DNA of 64,000 nucleotides from Diorhabda sublineata (GCF_026230105.1 NC_079486.1:186001-250000), one strand, 5' to 3'. Counted from the stretch's first letter, positions 33,629-46,252 are shown. Notes: generated by a model not told the origin, from the letters alone. Numbers and translations: made by a program.

Positions 33629-35237
33629 AAATAATAATAAATAACGTTTCTGTAAATAAATATAGTAAAGAATTCTTTTAATGGTTCATAAACAAATTTT
33701 GAGTTCTATTTCATCAATTTTAATACAATATTTATTTTTTTATTTTGATATTCATGATGTAGGCGATTTACTGATTAATATAATTATGCAAATTGACGGA
33801 GGTAACATGTTACTATAAACAAAAATCCAAAAAAATTATCACGAACCACATATAAAAAGGTCTAAGAAATAAGAAGTTGAGGAAATATAATATATGATAA
33901 AAATAAAACAATCAATTAAGAATTTAAATCTTTTAATTTGAAGATTTAGAAGAATCTACTGTGCTACTCTAACGTGATTCATTTCTTTCCATAATTTCAG
34001 TTTCCTCTTCCATTAATATTTTTTTTTTCAAATTTTTTTACTTCTATCAGTGGATTGGCTATTGATATAAGTTGATGGTTCAGAGACATTTACATGAATA
34101 CTGTATTCACTAAAGTACACATTATAAGAATCGATACATTTTTCTGGCTGTAATTTTCACTTGCTTTTGCTGCCTGACACTACAGTAGATTTAGTCTGCA
34201 AAACACAATGGGTCACATGCAAAACATCAAATAACTTAGTCTTTGCTTCTTTCTACAAGTTTTTGTATTTAGCTTGGAGTTGTTGAATCTTTCTCAAAAT
34301 TGGTAGTGAGAACTCTTTTTGTTATCATTATCAAGAATCAACCAGAACAAGAAAAATATTACAATTGAAATTAATAAATGTCACCTATTAAAAATAATTG
34401 TTGAATAATTGAAATAAAAATTCTATAAATGATCTAATTTATTTGTTGTGCAATTAAGGGTTGATAACTTTTTCTTCCAATATGTTTCGAAGTGCTCTAC
34501 TGCTATCTCCAATGCGACAGCCACTTGTTTCTATATCACTTCAATCCTAAACTTCTAATTATTGAAGTTTTCTTAGGGTAACTTAACCACGAGTTCATAA
34601 TTATTAAGAGATTGTCGAATTAAAATTACTGTTCTTTTTTCTACTTCACAATTGTGAATATTCACTAACAACTTAAACTTCTCATTAGCTGGAATTTGGT
34701 GTAGTACAACCTGTATTACGATAGATCGTATAATATGTGACCATTTCATATACCTGTATGTAATACTCCTATATGGACAATATTCATTTTTTCTCTCGTT
34801 CGCGACACTTTGTCTACAGTACGCATGCTTGAGAATGCGCAGAATAGAGCTTAAACCACGGAGGATAGAGAAATCGTTGCCATTCTTCTTTATTTAGAAG
34901 TTATAATCTGCAAAATGAGCTACAAAAACCAGTATCGAAAAAATGTTATACCTAGTAATTTAGTAAAAAGTTCAAAATTATAAAAATACATTTCAAGTAC
35001 TTCATGTTGTTTCTTAGTCAAAATTTTTTTTTAGTTACCAACAATCAGACTTTTTTGTTACGTTGTTTGAATGAAAACACATTAAATGTCACAGTAACTT
35101 TATTAAGAATTCGTTTATAATAAGAAAAACCAAAACTATGAATAAAAATAATACAAGTTTAAATGAAACAAAAGCAATAATTTTGTATTTCTACATCAAT
35201 TATATTTCGTTCTGTATCTTTGTAACAACTTGTGTCC
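33629..35237. other. Left-arm intergenic DNA
   Basis: Matches 51760-53077 in reverse. A broken version of the 106-codon frame at 52359-52679 lies at about 34030-34330. About 34693-34978 is present only here. No supported gene. Confidence 0.5.
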
Positions 35238-35555
35238 TTAATCCTTGTATATTAATCGTGCATAATCGCAAATGTGTTTCATGAGTCTCGCAACCTTCAT
35301 AATCGCTTGTAGATTATCTGGATCTACCTCATCATCTGCGTGATTATGATATGATTTTCCAGTTCTGTTTTCCATTTGTTCCGTCTTATTAAATTTGTTT
35401 TCTTGAGGAATAATTTCTTCATTCGATCTATTTATTTTTTTACCATGCTCTGCATTTTGTTGAGAAAACTCAGATGAAACATTGCAACTGTTGGTATTCA
35501 TCTTTGGTTAAATGTCAGATTCAACGTTTGGAAGTAACTTTGCTTTTTTTGACAT
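35238..35555 (-). pseudogene. Small-protein family, left-arm copy, one nonsense codon
   Basis: Counterpart of the intact gene at 51442-51759. Codon 16 is TAA here (35508-35510) where the right copy has TCA; the rest stays open to the same stop. Residues after the break include NCNVSSEFSQQ-like text, a lysine/asparagine-rich middle and an IMKVARLMKHICDYARL C-terminus. Family not recognised. Confidence 0.6.
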
Positions 35556-36179
35556 ATGTACAATGTTTATGATTTGATAATTCATGGTAACGTTAGTCCC
35601 GTAGTATTTGGCCGGACGGAGAACTAAAAATTATTATAATAGTGTACGTTCCAACAATAGTGTAATTAGATTATCGAACAAACAATGGATTCAAATATAT
35701 AATAATGAAAGAAGCATTCGATCTAATTTCGGATTGTTTTTAGATACAAATTGATTAATTTCACTATAATTATAAAAATTATCATAGTTTTAATCCCAAT
35801 TGTTAGTGCAAGGGAAAATGTTGGTGTAGCGTGGGACTATAAAGTGTGTTCATTTTGTCAATAGTTTAGTAATTCTACATTTGAGTAAATCAGAAGAAAT
35901 TTATTTTAAACAGACTTATTAGGTATACAGTAAATCCAATATGTAAAGTTAAGTTTCAAATATATGGGATTTAAGATAACATTCAAGTGATATTTTCAAG
36001 TTCTAAAACATTCTCAAACATCGATGTCATAATTCGATGGAAAGGCTATGTATTTTTAAATTAATGTTAATAAGGAGATGTTTTCCTTATCTATCAGTTG
36101 ATGAATTAGAAGATAAAAAATATAAGTAAAATCCGTAAGCATGTGACCAACTAAGAAAAACACATTTTTTGCCAAAAAT

Positions 36180-36770
36180 CGATATTATTCAAAAATGTAA
36201 TCTTCTTCAAGAGCAATACAATAATTCCAAAGCTTCTCTAACTTCTCCGTGCCGTTCTTGTAGAAGAATTTATCTTTTGCCTCGAAACAGTCTAGACTCT
36301 AGACTATACGCTGGATGATGAACCAAGTGTAATTCGTTCAATTTAACCATAGTTGCCATCGACTTCTAAATCGGTACATTATCTTGGTAGAACATTGGTT
36401 TTTTCTGCGACTTTTCCTTGAGTTTTGTAGTCAAACGATCTCCATTTTGGAGATAGTCGATGAACAATATTCCATGCGCATTCCAAAATACTTTCCAGCT
36501 ATCTATTGGACCTTTGGATGCTTTGGACTTGGTTCACCCACAAACGCGGCATCCACTTTGTAATAAATTTTTTTATTTTACGATTAGATAGAACCAATTT
36601 GTGGACTTTTTTGATGTTTTCTGGAGTAATCATCTCAATTGGACGACCACAACGTTCACCTTGATCGGTGTTTGTACGACCACGTTTAAATTCAGCAAAC
36701 CAATAACAAATGGCAGGATTTTTTAATTTTCTGGCGCTCTCAAGGAACATTTAGGTAACATACCAACTGA
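36180..36770 (-). pseudogene. Mariner transposase, left-arm copy, internally deleted
   Basis: 36750-36499 encodes the helix-turn-helix part (CYWFAEFKRGRTNTDQGERC, ITPENIKKVHKLVLSNRKIK), then ITKWMPRLW. Further frames give WNAHGILFIDYLQNGDRL, FYQDNVPI and a C-terminus like FFYKNGTEKLEKLWN. The segment with the first catalytic Asp is deleted and stops are frequent. Tc1/mariner superfamily, mariner branch. Confidence 0.85.
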
Positions 36771-37459
36771 TGAAGTTGACTTAGTACAATATAGCTTATT
36801 TTCCTTTATATATGATTGTTGTTGAATAGTGTCAAGGAAAACCTTTTCGGAGGACAAAGAAACCTTGATAAACAACATTTGTGGTGAGAAGGGTTAATTG
36901 CTTTTTATATCTTGAAGCATCATTAGCTACAATTAATGTTAAATAATGTTCCAATGTTTCAGATTTCACGAAACTATAACAATCAGGAAACTATAACCCG
37001 AAGAAGATCACCTATCAGTTGATTGAGAATCCTAGCCTAAAACGAGATTCAGATCAATGTTTCCGAGCACTCATTCTTAGGATTTTGCAATGAAAACTGT
37101 TTCTTCCATTTTTTCTTTCCAGTCAAAGTGAAATTAGAAAAATTTTAGCTATTTTCTATTCAAGTGCGAAGTTGATAAACGAAAAATACATAGAAACCAT
37201 TTGAAGGATAATTTGTTTACGAATTTTTGCTTTTTTATTTTTATTAATTTTCCAACGTTTTGGATTTGTTTTCTTTGCTAACGCCCATAATTTTTTGTTT
37301 GACCGTTGAGACATGGACATCAAATAAAAACAAATGGAATGTAACAGGAATTATAATTACATTTTGATTACAATAGAAAAAATTAGCAATACGAATTATA
37401 CTGATATAGATTTTTTTAATAAACTTAATATGGAACAATAGAAATAAATTGAATATTGA

Positions 37460-37844
37460 TGTGATATAAGCATTAACAACATCATTTAGTTCATCTTTGC
37501 ATCTAGCTAGTAAAAAATCGTAAAGGTTAGATATGAGTCTTACAACCTTCTGTATCTCTCGATAACTGTCTTCAGGTAACTTATTCCTTGCGGGATTATC
37601 ATACGTTTGTCCAGTTTTGTCGTCATTCCGATCGGTAATATCTAGTTTTCCCATTTGTTTCGTCTTTTCAATTTTTTTTTTCGTGGAAAGTAATATCCTT
37701 ATTCGATCCATTTATTTCTTTACCAAAGTCTGCCGTTCTTTTTGAATACTCAGCTGAGAAATTGCAACTGGTGTTATGTACCTTTATCTTTATTGAATTT
37801 CCAGATTTAGCGTTTGAACGTGACATCTCAACTATTTTTGGCAT
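37460..37844 (-). pseudogene. Small-protein family, diverged third copy
   Basis: From MPKIVEMSRSNAK the frame aligns by eye with the 51.4 kb gene: NTSCNFSAEYSKR versus TTSCNVSSEFSQQ, GKEINGSNKDI versus GKKINRSNEEI, and IQKVVRLISNLYDF versus IMKVARLMKHICDY. A frameshift lies in a nine-base A/T run near 37676. Upstream DNA (GTCGGACGGAGAA..GGTACGTTCCAAC) also matches the region upstream of the other two copies, so the whole transcription unit was duplicated. Confidence 0.6.
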
Positions 37845-38349
37845 ATTGAAGCTGACTAAAGATTTAATCAATGTTCACTATAACGTAAACAGTATATTCC
37901 TTGGTCGGACGGAGAATTGAGCATTGTTATTAAAAGGTACGTTCCAACCAAGGTTGTAGACAATAGGTTAACCGGTAACTTGTTCCATATATTGAAAGCT
38001 GATAGACCAGAACATTGAAATGTTTTTGACGATTTTTTAGGCCGTTTTCAGGGATCAATGAAAAACCAGTTATACGTGTAATCTAATAGAAAAGATGTAA
38101 AATATTCAATAGTATATAGGTTGTTCCATTCCAAATTTGATAATTGTGGAGAAAATTAAAATTTCTGTTATGGTACTCAACAGCTTAATGAGCTATTCAA
38201 CACTCAAATGGTATGGAAAAATTGTTGATTAATTTTTTATTTCAAGGGGATAGCTGGGGGGTAGTGGGACACATAGATCCCAGTGGAAACTTTTTGCGAG
38301 ACATATTTAAACCAATGGTATTCATTATAATTTTCTTTACAACAAATTT

Positions 38350-39160
38350 CTATGTATGAAAACTAGAAAAACAATTTTTGCACAGAGGCACATTGCAAGC
38401 TGAGCAGAAGGTTGTGCGTTTTTCTCTCTTACTTTTTTCCACAACTGTGACTCTAACAACCTTGGCAGATTTTCGAGCCTCGAAAATCATTGACTCTGCA
38501 AGTGGAGCCAGAAAATCCTGGAAAGAAATTTTCTTATGATCTGTTTCTCTCCAAATAATACATGCATTTACCGCACTGGTCATAAGCAAACGGTGAAAAA
38601 CTTTTTTCTGCCACTTCAAAGACTTACGATCCATGTCATAAATATCAATCAATTGGTCACAAAGATCAACACCCCCCATGAACTTATTGTTATGGGCCAC
38701 AATTTCAGGACAAGGAATTTCCTTTTTAATCTTTTTCTTTTCTGTTCACAAAGGTCATATCATTTCCATGACACTTTGAAAGCAGCGTTACTTCTTTTGT
38801 ATCTTTCCACAAAACCGCCGTAGTACCAAATTCGCCAATCACCGTGCCAACACAAGCAAATGGAGAGTTGTTTATTAATTTTGTCGACGTGAAAAAACGA
38901 TCAAAACATAAACTAACCTCTGGATCTTTTATTGAAGACGAAAGCTTCGTGACGACTGTTTCTCCAAGAGTGGATTCGGTATCTCTGTTGGCATCCTTTC
39001 CACAATAAATATTGAAATCATATGTATAGTCTGTTTTGGAATCACAGCGTTCCCATATTTTTATTCCTCGCTTTCTAGGTTTCAAAGGGAGGTACTGTTT
39101 CAGAGAACTCCTGCCTTTGAACTTCTTCAATACTTTGTAAAGTGCTCTCACTCCTTACCT
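38350..39160 (-). pseudogene. piggyBac transposase fragment
   Basis: 39151-38726 gives FKGRSSLKQYLPLKPRKRGI, YTYDFNIYCGK and FDRFFTSTKL, conserved around the catalytic Asp residues of DDE_Tnp_1_7. 38700-38350 gives NNKFMGGVDLCDQLIDIYDM and a C-terminal cysteine-rich finger (CSACNVPLCKNCF). A frameshift near 38715 separates the halves and the N-terminus is missing. Found only in the left arm. Confidence 0.92.
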
Positions 39161-39357
39161 GTTGTATTTTACTTAAAATTTGGTTTGCTAATTTAATTCC
39201 CTTAGCTATTATGGTGGAGCGAGAATGAAAAAAATCTAGCTGCTCAGTAACCACAAAAAAGTCGTTACATAGTTATCACCATTGCATTGATAAATTTCGC
39301 AAAACATGTAACTTATAATTTCGTCGAAATGGTCCAAATACAACTCTAGTTAGTCTC

Positions 39358-39360
<3 letters not shown>

Positions 39361-39406
<46 letters not shown>
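39361..39406. repeat. (TA)n microsatellite, left arm
   Basis: Pure TA run about 65 bp beyond the provirus 3' LTR. Its counterpart in the right arm is 50292-50370 and is longer. Confidence 0.97.
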
Positions 39407-39408
<2 letters not shown>

Positions 39409-39472
39409 AACTTTTGATTTTACTGGAACCGTGTTTTTAAAAACTAACTTTATTTCTAACATAAATTCTACC

Positions 39473-39620
39473 AACAACTTCAATTACAAGATTGATATTT
39501 TTTATTACAAACGTGAATTACATAATTTTCTGGTAAACACAAACTAAGCAATTTTACAATAAAATAAGTTCTTAATCAGCACAATGTACTGTCCACCTAA
39601 GGGCAATGGCGTAGGTGACG
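39473..39620 (-). repeat. Errantivirus-like provirus 3' LTR, left arm
   Basis: Preceded on the minus strand by a purine tract (CTAAAGGGGGAGA), begins about ACGTCACCTACGCC and ends AATTGAAGTTGTTG. Matches 50077-50227. Exact ends are not certain. Confidence 0.65.
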
Positions 39621-39679
39621 TCTCCCCCTTTAGAAGCAAGCTTCTCCTGGAAGCTGGATCCCATCTTCTGTTGCCTGCG

Positions 39680-41060
39680 GGTGATTCAAAATCCACAAGA
39701 AGGCCAATATCAATGCTGTATAAAGAAGAATAGTCCAAATACTGGAATGTGAAAATTAGTGTTTTACCTGAATATTGGCGTTACCAGTTGATTTGGAATA
39801 TCCTTTAATTTTAACCTTTTTAAATCAATCTTCATTGGAGAAACGTCTAATTGATTTAATTTCAAATTTAATTCATTTATTACAAAAGGTTGTCCAAACG
39901 TTTTTTTTTGAAATAATAACTCTTGGTTCCTAAATATAATTTTACATGATGAATTTTCTATTAAATAAATGCCTTTAAGAGTTCTCACTTCAGTTTCTTG
40001 CTTACATTTTATGATTAATTTTTCTTCTACGGGAAATATTGCCAAAAATTGATTTATCTTCGGAATAATTAAGACATTGAAAAATATTGCCGCGAGTACA
40101 AATGTCATTTATAGGTTTAATGACTTTATTTGATTTAAGTAAAAATTTTGAATTAGGTATTAATGTTACGTATTCTAATTCAATTTCTGTAGGTATAGGT
40201 AACATATAAAAAAGATTAAATAAAATATCATAGTAAATGTGTATCGATAAAAAATATTGTGTTTGATTATTTTCTACTTTACAAACTACGTCTATGACGG
40301 CTTCAAATTCTAAAATATTTTTGTTTTAATTTAAATTTAATTCCGCTTGGTAGTAATAATGCACTTTTTGCAACTCTACAAATAAATCGTGAGATTTCCG
40401 TTTCTAATATGTCTAGAATTACATTGAATGTGATAATAAGTTCGTTGAATAACTCTTAAATATTTAATATTTTCCGCATTTGATTGAAAATCTAGAATAT
40501 CTCTTATCTCAAATATTTTCGTTTTTAATAATTTTTCATTATACTGAATGTCCTGAATTGTCTTATTAAAATTATCAATTATTTGGCGACTAACAGAATA
40601 TTGCATTCCTATTTGATTTTGCAAGTTTTCTTTGTTTTATTTTAAATGTTCCATAATTGATTTAATTCTTTCTCCATCTTCGGAATCCAAGTTTCCTGTA
40701 ATTGTTTTTACTATTGATCCAAGACCGTTAATTAACCCTCTCTTTGGACTATCTAAGGTAGAATGAATATTAATGTTATCAAATTTTTCTTCTATACTAT
40801 TCCTAGTGTACTCTATTATATTTACAATATTTTCTGTTTCAGAATGAAAAAATGTATTATTAGACATATTATTTTTAACGTGATTATATTGTATACTTAA
40901 CTTCTCAACTTATATTCTACGAGTAGTGGACTTAAATTATAAAAATGAACAAAGGTATGACTGGTTTTCTGCAGCTTGGCATATCCAAGATTTATGGGAA
41001 GTATTCCCAAGTTATAGGTAACATCTTTTATATTGACTGTTGCTTCTCCGACGGTGATGT
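39680..41060 (-). pseudogene. Env-like (baculovirus F-type) glycoprotein remnant, left copy
   Basis: The surface-subunit start lies near 41060. A furin-like site and fusion-peptide-like segment (PKRGLINGLGSIVK) occur in 40867-40637, followed by a stop at 40637, then coiled-coil-like and C-rich parts in three frames. A transmembrane segment lies close to the LTR. Errantivirus Env of this class mediates membrane fusion. At least three breaks make this copy inactive. Confidence 0.8.
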
Positions 41061-41690
41061 ACCTAAAATAAATTTATAAGGAGTGTTTTTAGGACGTATT
41101 ATGTTTGAAAGATGAATATTTTCTGAAGTATTTTTGTGTCTATTAGCGATTTTAGCTGTTTTTAGTCGGGTATTTTTGCTTTTGATTTCTTCACTTTTAT
41201 ATTTATTTTTGGTTTTACCTTGTGCCTGTTTATTACGTACGTACAATTTAGTGGGTATTGTATCTGGTAATTCTTCACGGCTTTTATTTGCTTTAGAGAT
41301 TACTTTTGATTTGTTTTCCTGTAATTTTTGATTTAAATTCGAGTATAAAATTTTTATTCTATCTTTTGTATATAATTATTAACTACTAGTTGATCAATTT
41401 CTATAACGAAAGGTGTGTTACTGTTTATGTGTCCGGTAATTATTTCGTTTGGTTTCAATTTTGTTGCAGAATGCATTATTATAGGCTAATAATGCGTAAA
41501 GTATTTTATTTTCAATAGTCTCATTTTTAAAATCCTTTTGATTATTCAATAGTCTGACGTGTTCAATAATCGTAGAGTGGAATCTTTCAGCAATTCCATT
41601 CGATACTGGATGTTGAGAACTTATGAAATGAATTTTAATTTTATGCGTTTCTAATACGATATCATAATCATATTCCTCAAGTTTCAAGCG
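41060..41690 (-). pseudogene. Provirus integrase C-terminus joined to RNase H by deletion, left copy
   Basis: After RNase H text ending EEYDYDIV the same frame jumps to KIHFISSQHPVSNGIAERFH, the end of the integrase core. The zinc-binding domain and first two catalytic Asp residues are lost. A basic C-terminal part (VRNKQAQGKTKNKY) follows. Confidence 0.8.
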
Positions 41691-43159
41691 CCATCTAACA
41701 AGTTTTGAACTTGGATCTTTAAGTGAAAATAACTACTGGAGTGGTTTATGATCGGTAACTATTGTAAATTTTCTGCCAAAAAGACAGGGGCGGAAGTATT
41801 TGGTTGCCCAAACTAAGGCAAGAAGTTCTTTCTCGATTACAGAATAGTTGCATTCTGAATCATTTAGGGTTCTGCTTGCGTAAGCCACAGGTAAATCAGA
41901 GCCTATTTTGCCTTGACTTAGAATAGCACCTAAAGCATAATTGCTGGCATCTGACGTAATCTGAATCGTTTACATTAATAATTGCATCTTTTTTCAGTCT
42001 AATCGTTAATGGTTTAGTTAAGTTTGAAAAATCTTTTATAAATTTTCGGTAATACCCTAGCAGGCCAAGGAAACCTTTTAATTGTTTTGAATTTTTTGGT
42101 ATTGGAAATTTTTGAATTGCTAAAATTTTATCTGGGTTCAGTTTTACACCTTCTGACGTGACAATATTTCCCAGATATGCTAGTTCTTTTCGCAAGAATT
42201 CGCATTTATCAATTTGTAATTTAAAATTAGACTCTCTTAATCTATTGAATACTTCTTTTAAATTGTTCTTGTAAACTGGTACTAAACACAATTATACCAT
42301 CAAGGTACACCAAACATTTTTCGTTCTGTATGCCCATTAGGATATTGTCCATGACCCTTTGAAAGATTGCAGTAGCTCCTTTCAGACCCAAGGGCATGCG
42401 CACATATTCGTAGTGCCCATTTTCTATATTAAAGGCTGGTTTCGGAATATCCTCCTCAGCTATTTCGATTTGATGGAAACCAGAAGCGAGATCTAATGTT
42501 GTGAAATATTGACAAATTCCAAGCTTATCTAGTAACGTTGTGATATCTGGCAATGGATATCGATCTCCAATTGTGATCTCATTCAACAACGAGTCGAAAC
42601 TTCGGCTTTTGAGAAGCATCTAGCTTCTTTGGGACTATCCAAATGTTGCTAGACCATGAAGAATTGGATGGTCTAATAATATTATCACTTAACATTTTTC
42701 GTATTTGATTTTGAATTTCCGTTCGGTGAATCTCAGGATACCTGTATGATTTTGAATAAATAGGTATTTCATTAGAAGTTTTAATGTGATGTTTTATTTT
42801 ACTTGTGAAGGTGAGCTGATTTCCTTCAACATGAAAAATGTCACTATACTCTTGAATTAATTTTAATACAAATTGTTTCTCTTCGGAATTCATGTGTTAA
42901 GTTCTAACTTTCGAAACATCAAATTTAACAATTTCACAATAAATTTCATTAAAATTTGGGTTGAGAGTTTGTTCGTATTTATCGAATGTCTCAACACTAA
43001 TAGAAGGGCATAAATCTACTCGAAAGTTGGATTCTGAAGGATTTAAAATTGTACATAAAGCTATATTATTTTCAACTTTTGTTAAACATTCAGGGATTTC
43101 TAATTTTCCAATTCGTGTATATGGTATCATTACATTACCATTTTTTACATTTTCAATAT
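41690..43159 (-). pseudogene. Provirus reverse transcriptase and RNase H, left copy
   Basis: 42893-42579 starts the RT (IPIYSKSYRYPEIHRTEIQN, IRPSNSSWSSN). 42619-42242 contains DRYPLPDITTLLDKLG, TLDLASGFHQIEI and VYLDGIIVFS. The usual YLDD is YLDG here, losing a catalytic Asp. 42291-41896 has LRESNFKLQIDKCEF and GFLGLLGYYRKFI. RNase H follows (YSVIEKELLALVWATKYFRP). A TAA near 42897, absent in the right copy, and two frameshifts break it. Confidence 0.9.
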
Positions 43160-43196
43160 GGGATGCGAGTGAGATAATTTTCATTCACTATCTTGA

Positions 43197-43275
43197 ACGG
43201 CGGATTTTTGCTAAGAAGAAAGTGTTATTCAGTCAAGACAATGTATCCGTTATTGCAATGGCGAAAATTAATTAA
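43197..43275 (+). pseudogene. Mariner transposase scrap
   Basis: Plus-strand frame FAKKKVLFSQDNVSVIAMAKIN matches the catalytic-Asp segment of mariner transposases (AKKKVLFHQDNAP..). About 25 codons only; different from the mariner in the arms. Confidence 0.75.
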
Positions 43276-43303
43276 TTCAAGTTCAAATTGTTACCTCATT
43301 TAC

Positions 43304-43407
43304 CTTATTGGCCAGATTAAGTTCCCTGGGATTATTTTCTGACCCCAGACTTGACAAAAAGGCTTGGTAGTCGAGCAATGAAGAGGGAATGTCCACATTA
43401 TATGGAG
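43304..43407 (-). other. Possible isolated internal exon
   Basis: On the minus strand CTTAATCTCCTTTTAG precedes and AAG/GTAAATG follows an open 104-bp block encoding APYNVDIPSSLLDYQAFLSS. Both splice sites fit consensus. No neighbouring exons were found and the protein is not recognised. Confidence 0.3.
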
Positions 43408-45674
43408 CTAAAAGGAGATTAAGTTGAAAAAAAAATATTTTTTTCCAAAATTTTTGTGTTTTCTTTGTTAAGCTAGGTACTTCTGAAACCATCCTAGTAT
43501 ACTGAAAATGGATACATGGGATAATTTTTATGCGTCATGCTTAGTAATAATCTGTTTCAGTCTCCCGGCTTTGTAGGCATAAACGAATCTGTTTATATTA
43601 TTGAATCCCGATTCTTCATTGAACAAAAATGGCAGAACCAAGTAAGTGATTATAACACTCAGCAAAAAATATTTATTTATGTATTACGGATGACAAATAA
43701 CCTATTATAGCCGACCGTGCAAATTAAGATACAGCCGAGACAAACAGACAGTTTTTCTCCGGGATGCTTATTACATTTTTTCGTCGACCTGTATATGATT
43801 ATGTTAGTATTTCAGGAACGATGGTGATATTCATATTGAGCACACTGTTAACACTACACGAAATCTCACAATTACACTGTCTGGAAGGTAAACTGTTTAC
43901 TCAGTCGTGAAGACGAAAACTTGATTATCGAAACGCGCATCAGACAGAGAAATTTAAGAGTTGGTGTAGTAGAACTTAGTGCAAACAGTGTGCCATGTAA
44001 TTTCTTTGGAAGTAATGACATAATTGAAAGTTAAACGGTTTTCCTCTAGGAATTGTCACGTTTTGACAAAACTACTTTTATATAGTGTGGTTTCCAAGTT
44101 TTATATGAATTTACACTTGAGTAATTCTTCCTTGTTCCAATAATTACCATGTTTTGACTTAAGATGCTGCAGTTTGATGAATGGTGCCCGTTACCAAACT
44201 AGGCATAAATAAGTGGTGCAAAACAGCTTTTCTATTTCAAACGGCCCCACTATATAACCAGAATCCACCTTTAACCACCTTTCTATTTCTTGTTTGGACT
44301 AAGTGGTCTTAGCGCCAAAAATGAAACATATGATTGGATTCGAACTTATCGCACTTACTTTTTGCATACTTCAGTGCTGGATAATAAACATGACTGCTGT
44401 GACCATCCAGAACTAATGAAATTCGATTTTGGATCTGTGTCAATCCAGAAGTATAAATTCTATTATTCTTATCGAGTAACTGTTTATATTTTTCCTATAA
44501 CAAATGGATATTAAAATTCAATTAAATTTGAGCAAAAATGTTTATTTTATTTTAGTTACATACATACTTACACCTAGCTAGCAGCTATGATTCCCATTAT
44601 CAATAAACACTGAATAAATTGTAATGTTTCTCTAATTTATTTAAAGTGTTTTTAACAGTGGGGTGACTTAATATATACGTTGGTGTTTACTTACTCAATT
44701 TATTTATAGATTAAAACCAAATTCACTAATCTATGCCGTAAGACTAAACACTTGTCTAATTCTTGATACACTAATTTATTTAAAAACTCTCCACACTAAA
44801 AGTCTAAACGCACTACATTCCTACACACTTGTAGTGAGTTAGTTGTACTAGAATAAAATTTCCTAGATAAAATTTATATGGGAAACGTTCAATAAATTCA
44901 GTCGGAGCTAAACTTGAAAAGTTATATCAAAATATGCCTTTTATTAAGAGAATTTCCTCATAAATATTTTTAAAACTTTTAAAACACTTAAATTTGAAAA
45001 ACCGATATATAAAATATAATTACTCAGTAGAAAAATCGTAAAACCCAACATCAAATTAAATATTTTACGTCTTTAAAAATCTATTTTTTTTTAAATTAAG
45101 GCAATTTCTATAACACTATTAAAATTATTTTTTTACGTAACCCGTATTTCATTGTTGTAAGTGATTTGGAATAACCTGTATAAATTTCGTAATGGTATGT
45201 ATTAGGTATTTAATATTTCGGCAAATAGAAATTAGAATCCTTCTGTTCGTTATACGCAACATTCTTATTGTTAATTTTTATAACTGTATATCTCACATAA
45301 TATTACTTTTTAATTGAACTTTCAGCCCGGTAAGTGAACATGTATTCGTTAAAATCGTCACAACCTCGTATAAACACTGACAAAAAAGGATGTGTTTGTA
45401 CGCCCAATTTCAATCATTCTGACAAAAGTGACCCATTTTGTTTTGTTAATACTCTGTGTAATTGTTTACAACTGTACGGTATAAATGGTTGTCTACTTAT
45501 TAGGGAAAACTCTTCAGTATGGCATCTTGAAAGGGTTTAATTTAGTTGTCAAGCAGATATTTGTATTTCAGTTGAAGATGCTCGCTTTGAATTTTACTAT
45601 GAAATGTTTTACTATTTTTAATATCAAATCAATCAAAGATTATTATTTGTGGACTAAAGGACTTTTTAGTTGAA

Positions 45675-45677
<3 letters not shown>

Positions 45678-45756
<79 letters not shown>
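45678..45756. repeat. (AT)n microsatellite replacing the start of a provirus LTR
   Basis: An AT run of about 78 bp abuts the surviving end of the right provirus 5' LTR; the first half of that LTR is absent. Confidence 0.95.
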
Positions 45757-45759
<3 letters not shown>

Positions 45760-45850
45760 AAAATTGCTTAGTTTGTGTTTTCCAAAAGATTATTTAATTC
45801 ACGTTTATAATTAAAAATATCAGTCTTGTAATTGAAGTTGTTGTTGCGTG
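45757..45850 (+). repeat. Provirus 5' LTR, truncated, right copy
   Basis: TTGTAAAATTGCTTAGTTTG through CTTGTAATTGAAGTTGTTG matches the 3' LTR at 50137-50227 with several differences. Followed directly by the primer site. Confidence 0.8.
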
Positions 45851-45866
45851 TGGCGCAGTCAGTAGG
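45851..45866 (+). promoter_or_regulatory. Provirus primer binding site, tRNA-Ser-like
   Basis: TGGCGCAGTCAGTAGG follows the LTR end. The 17.6/297 group of Drosophila errantiviruses uses a closely similar tRNA-Ser-complementary site. Confidence 0.7.
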
Positions 45867-46252
45867 ATAGTCAATCGAAAGTTAAAGCTTATAACATTCG
45901 GTTCGTTTCTACGATTTGTTGACTATTCGAACAAGTAAAGTTAAATCATTGGAACTCTTAGTTGGGCGAACTAAGTAACTCAACTAGAAGATCTGCTAGA
46001 AACCGGAAGATTCAAGAGGATATTGCTTGTTCCTGTGTAGTCCGAGTCAATGGAAAGGATCTTCATTCTATTGCTGTAAGTGTTTTTAATGTCATATAGA
46101 GGAAATATTAATTATTTACTTGACACATCTAACGATTCTGACTCAAATTCTGATTCAATTAACTCAAATTCAGGCTCAAACTCTGTTAATACTAAAATAA
46201 AATTTAACTTAGCATCACCAAAACTTTTTTTCTACGAATAATTTTAATAAAA

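Larger units (their letters stand above)
32243..43159. repeat. Left arm of a giant inverted repeat
   Basis: Read on the minus strand, this region matches 47690-58221. Paired blocks: 32243-33144 with 57505-58221, 33136-36516 with 50474-53570, 39244-41445 with 48142-50473, and 42712-43159 with 47690-48141. Left-only blocks are 36517-39243, 41446-42711 and about 34693-34978. By eye the paired blocks differ by a few percent plus indels. The outer boundary is sharp (AGACTTTTTCCATTCC). Confidence 0.95.
39473..43159 (-). mobile_element. Gypsy/errantivirus-like provirus, left-arm copy
   Basis: A minus-strand endogenous insect retrovirus-like element with the 3' half of its protease/RT spacer, reverse transcriptase, RNase H, a deleted integrase, env and the 3' LTR. 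The 5' part (LTR, gag, protease) is missing: homology with the right copy starts abruptly at 43159. All genes are interrupted. Same insertion as the right copy, because the flanks also match. Confidence 0.9.
43160..45677. other. Unique spacer between the inverted arms
   Basis: Not duplicated. It contains a mariner scrap (43197-43275), a possible isolated exon (43304-43407) and a dispersed repeat at about 43870-43980 (ATTATCGAAACGCGCATCAG) related to 18800 and 27340. 44000-45677 is AT-rich with short frames and no signature I recognise. Confidence 0.6.

Noticed and set aside
39544..39738. 64-codon frame over the provirus tail and LTR
   Set aside because: It reads the env membrane region out of frame; the hydrophobic segment is in a different frame.
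43620..43650. ATGGCAGAACCAA followed by GTAAGT as a first exon
   Set aside because: Only four codons, no partner exon; chance is likely.
45851..45866. tRNA-like text TGGCGCAGTCAGTAGG
   Set aside because: No cloverleaf around it; its position after an LTR makes it a primer binding site.
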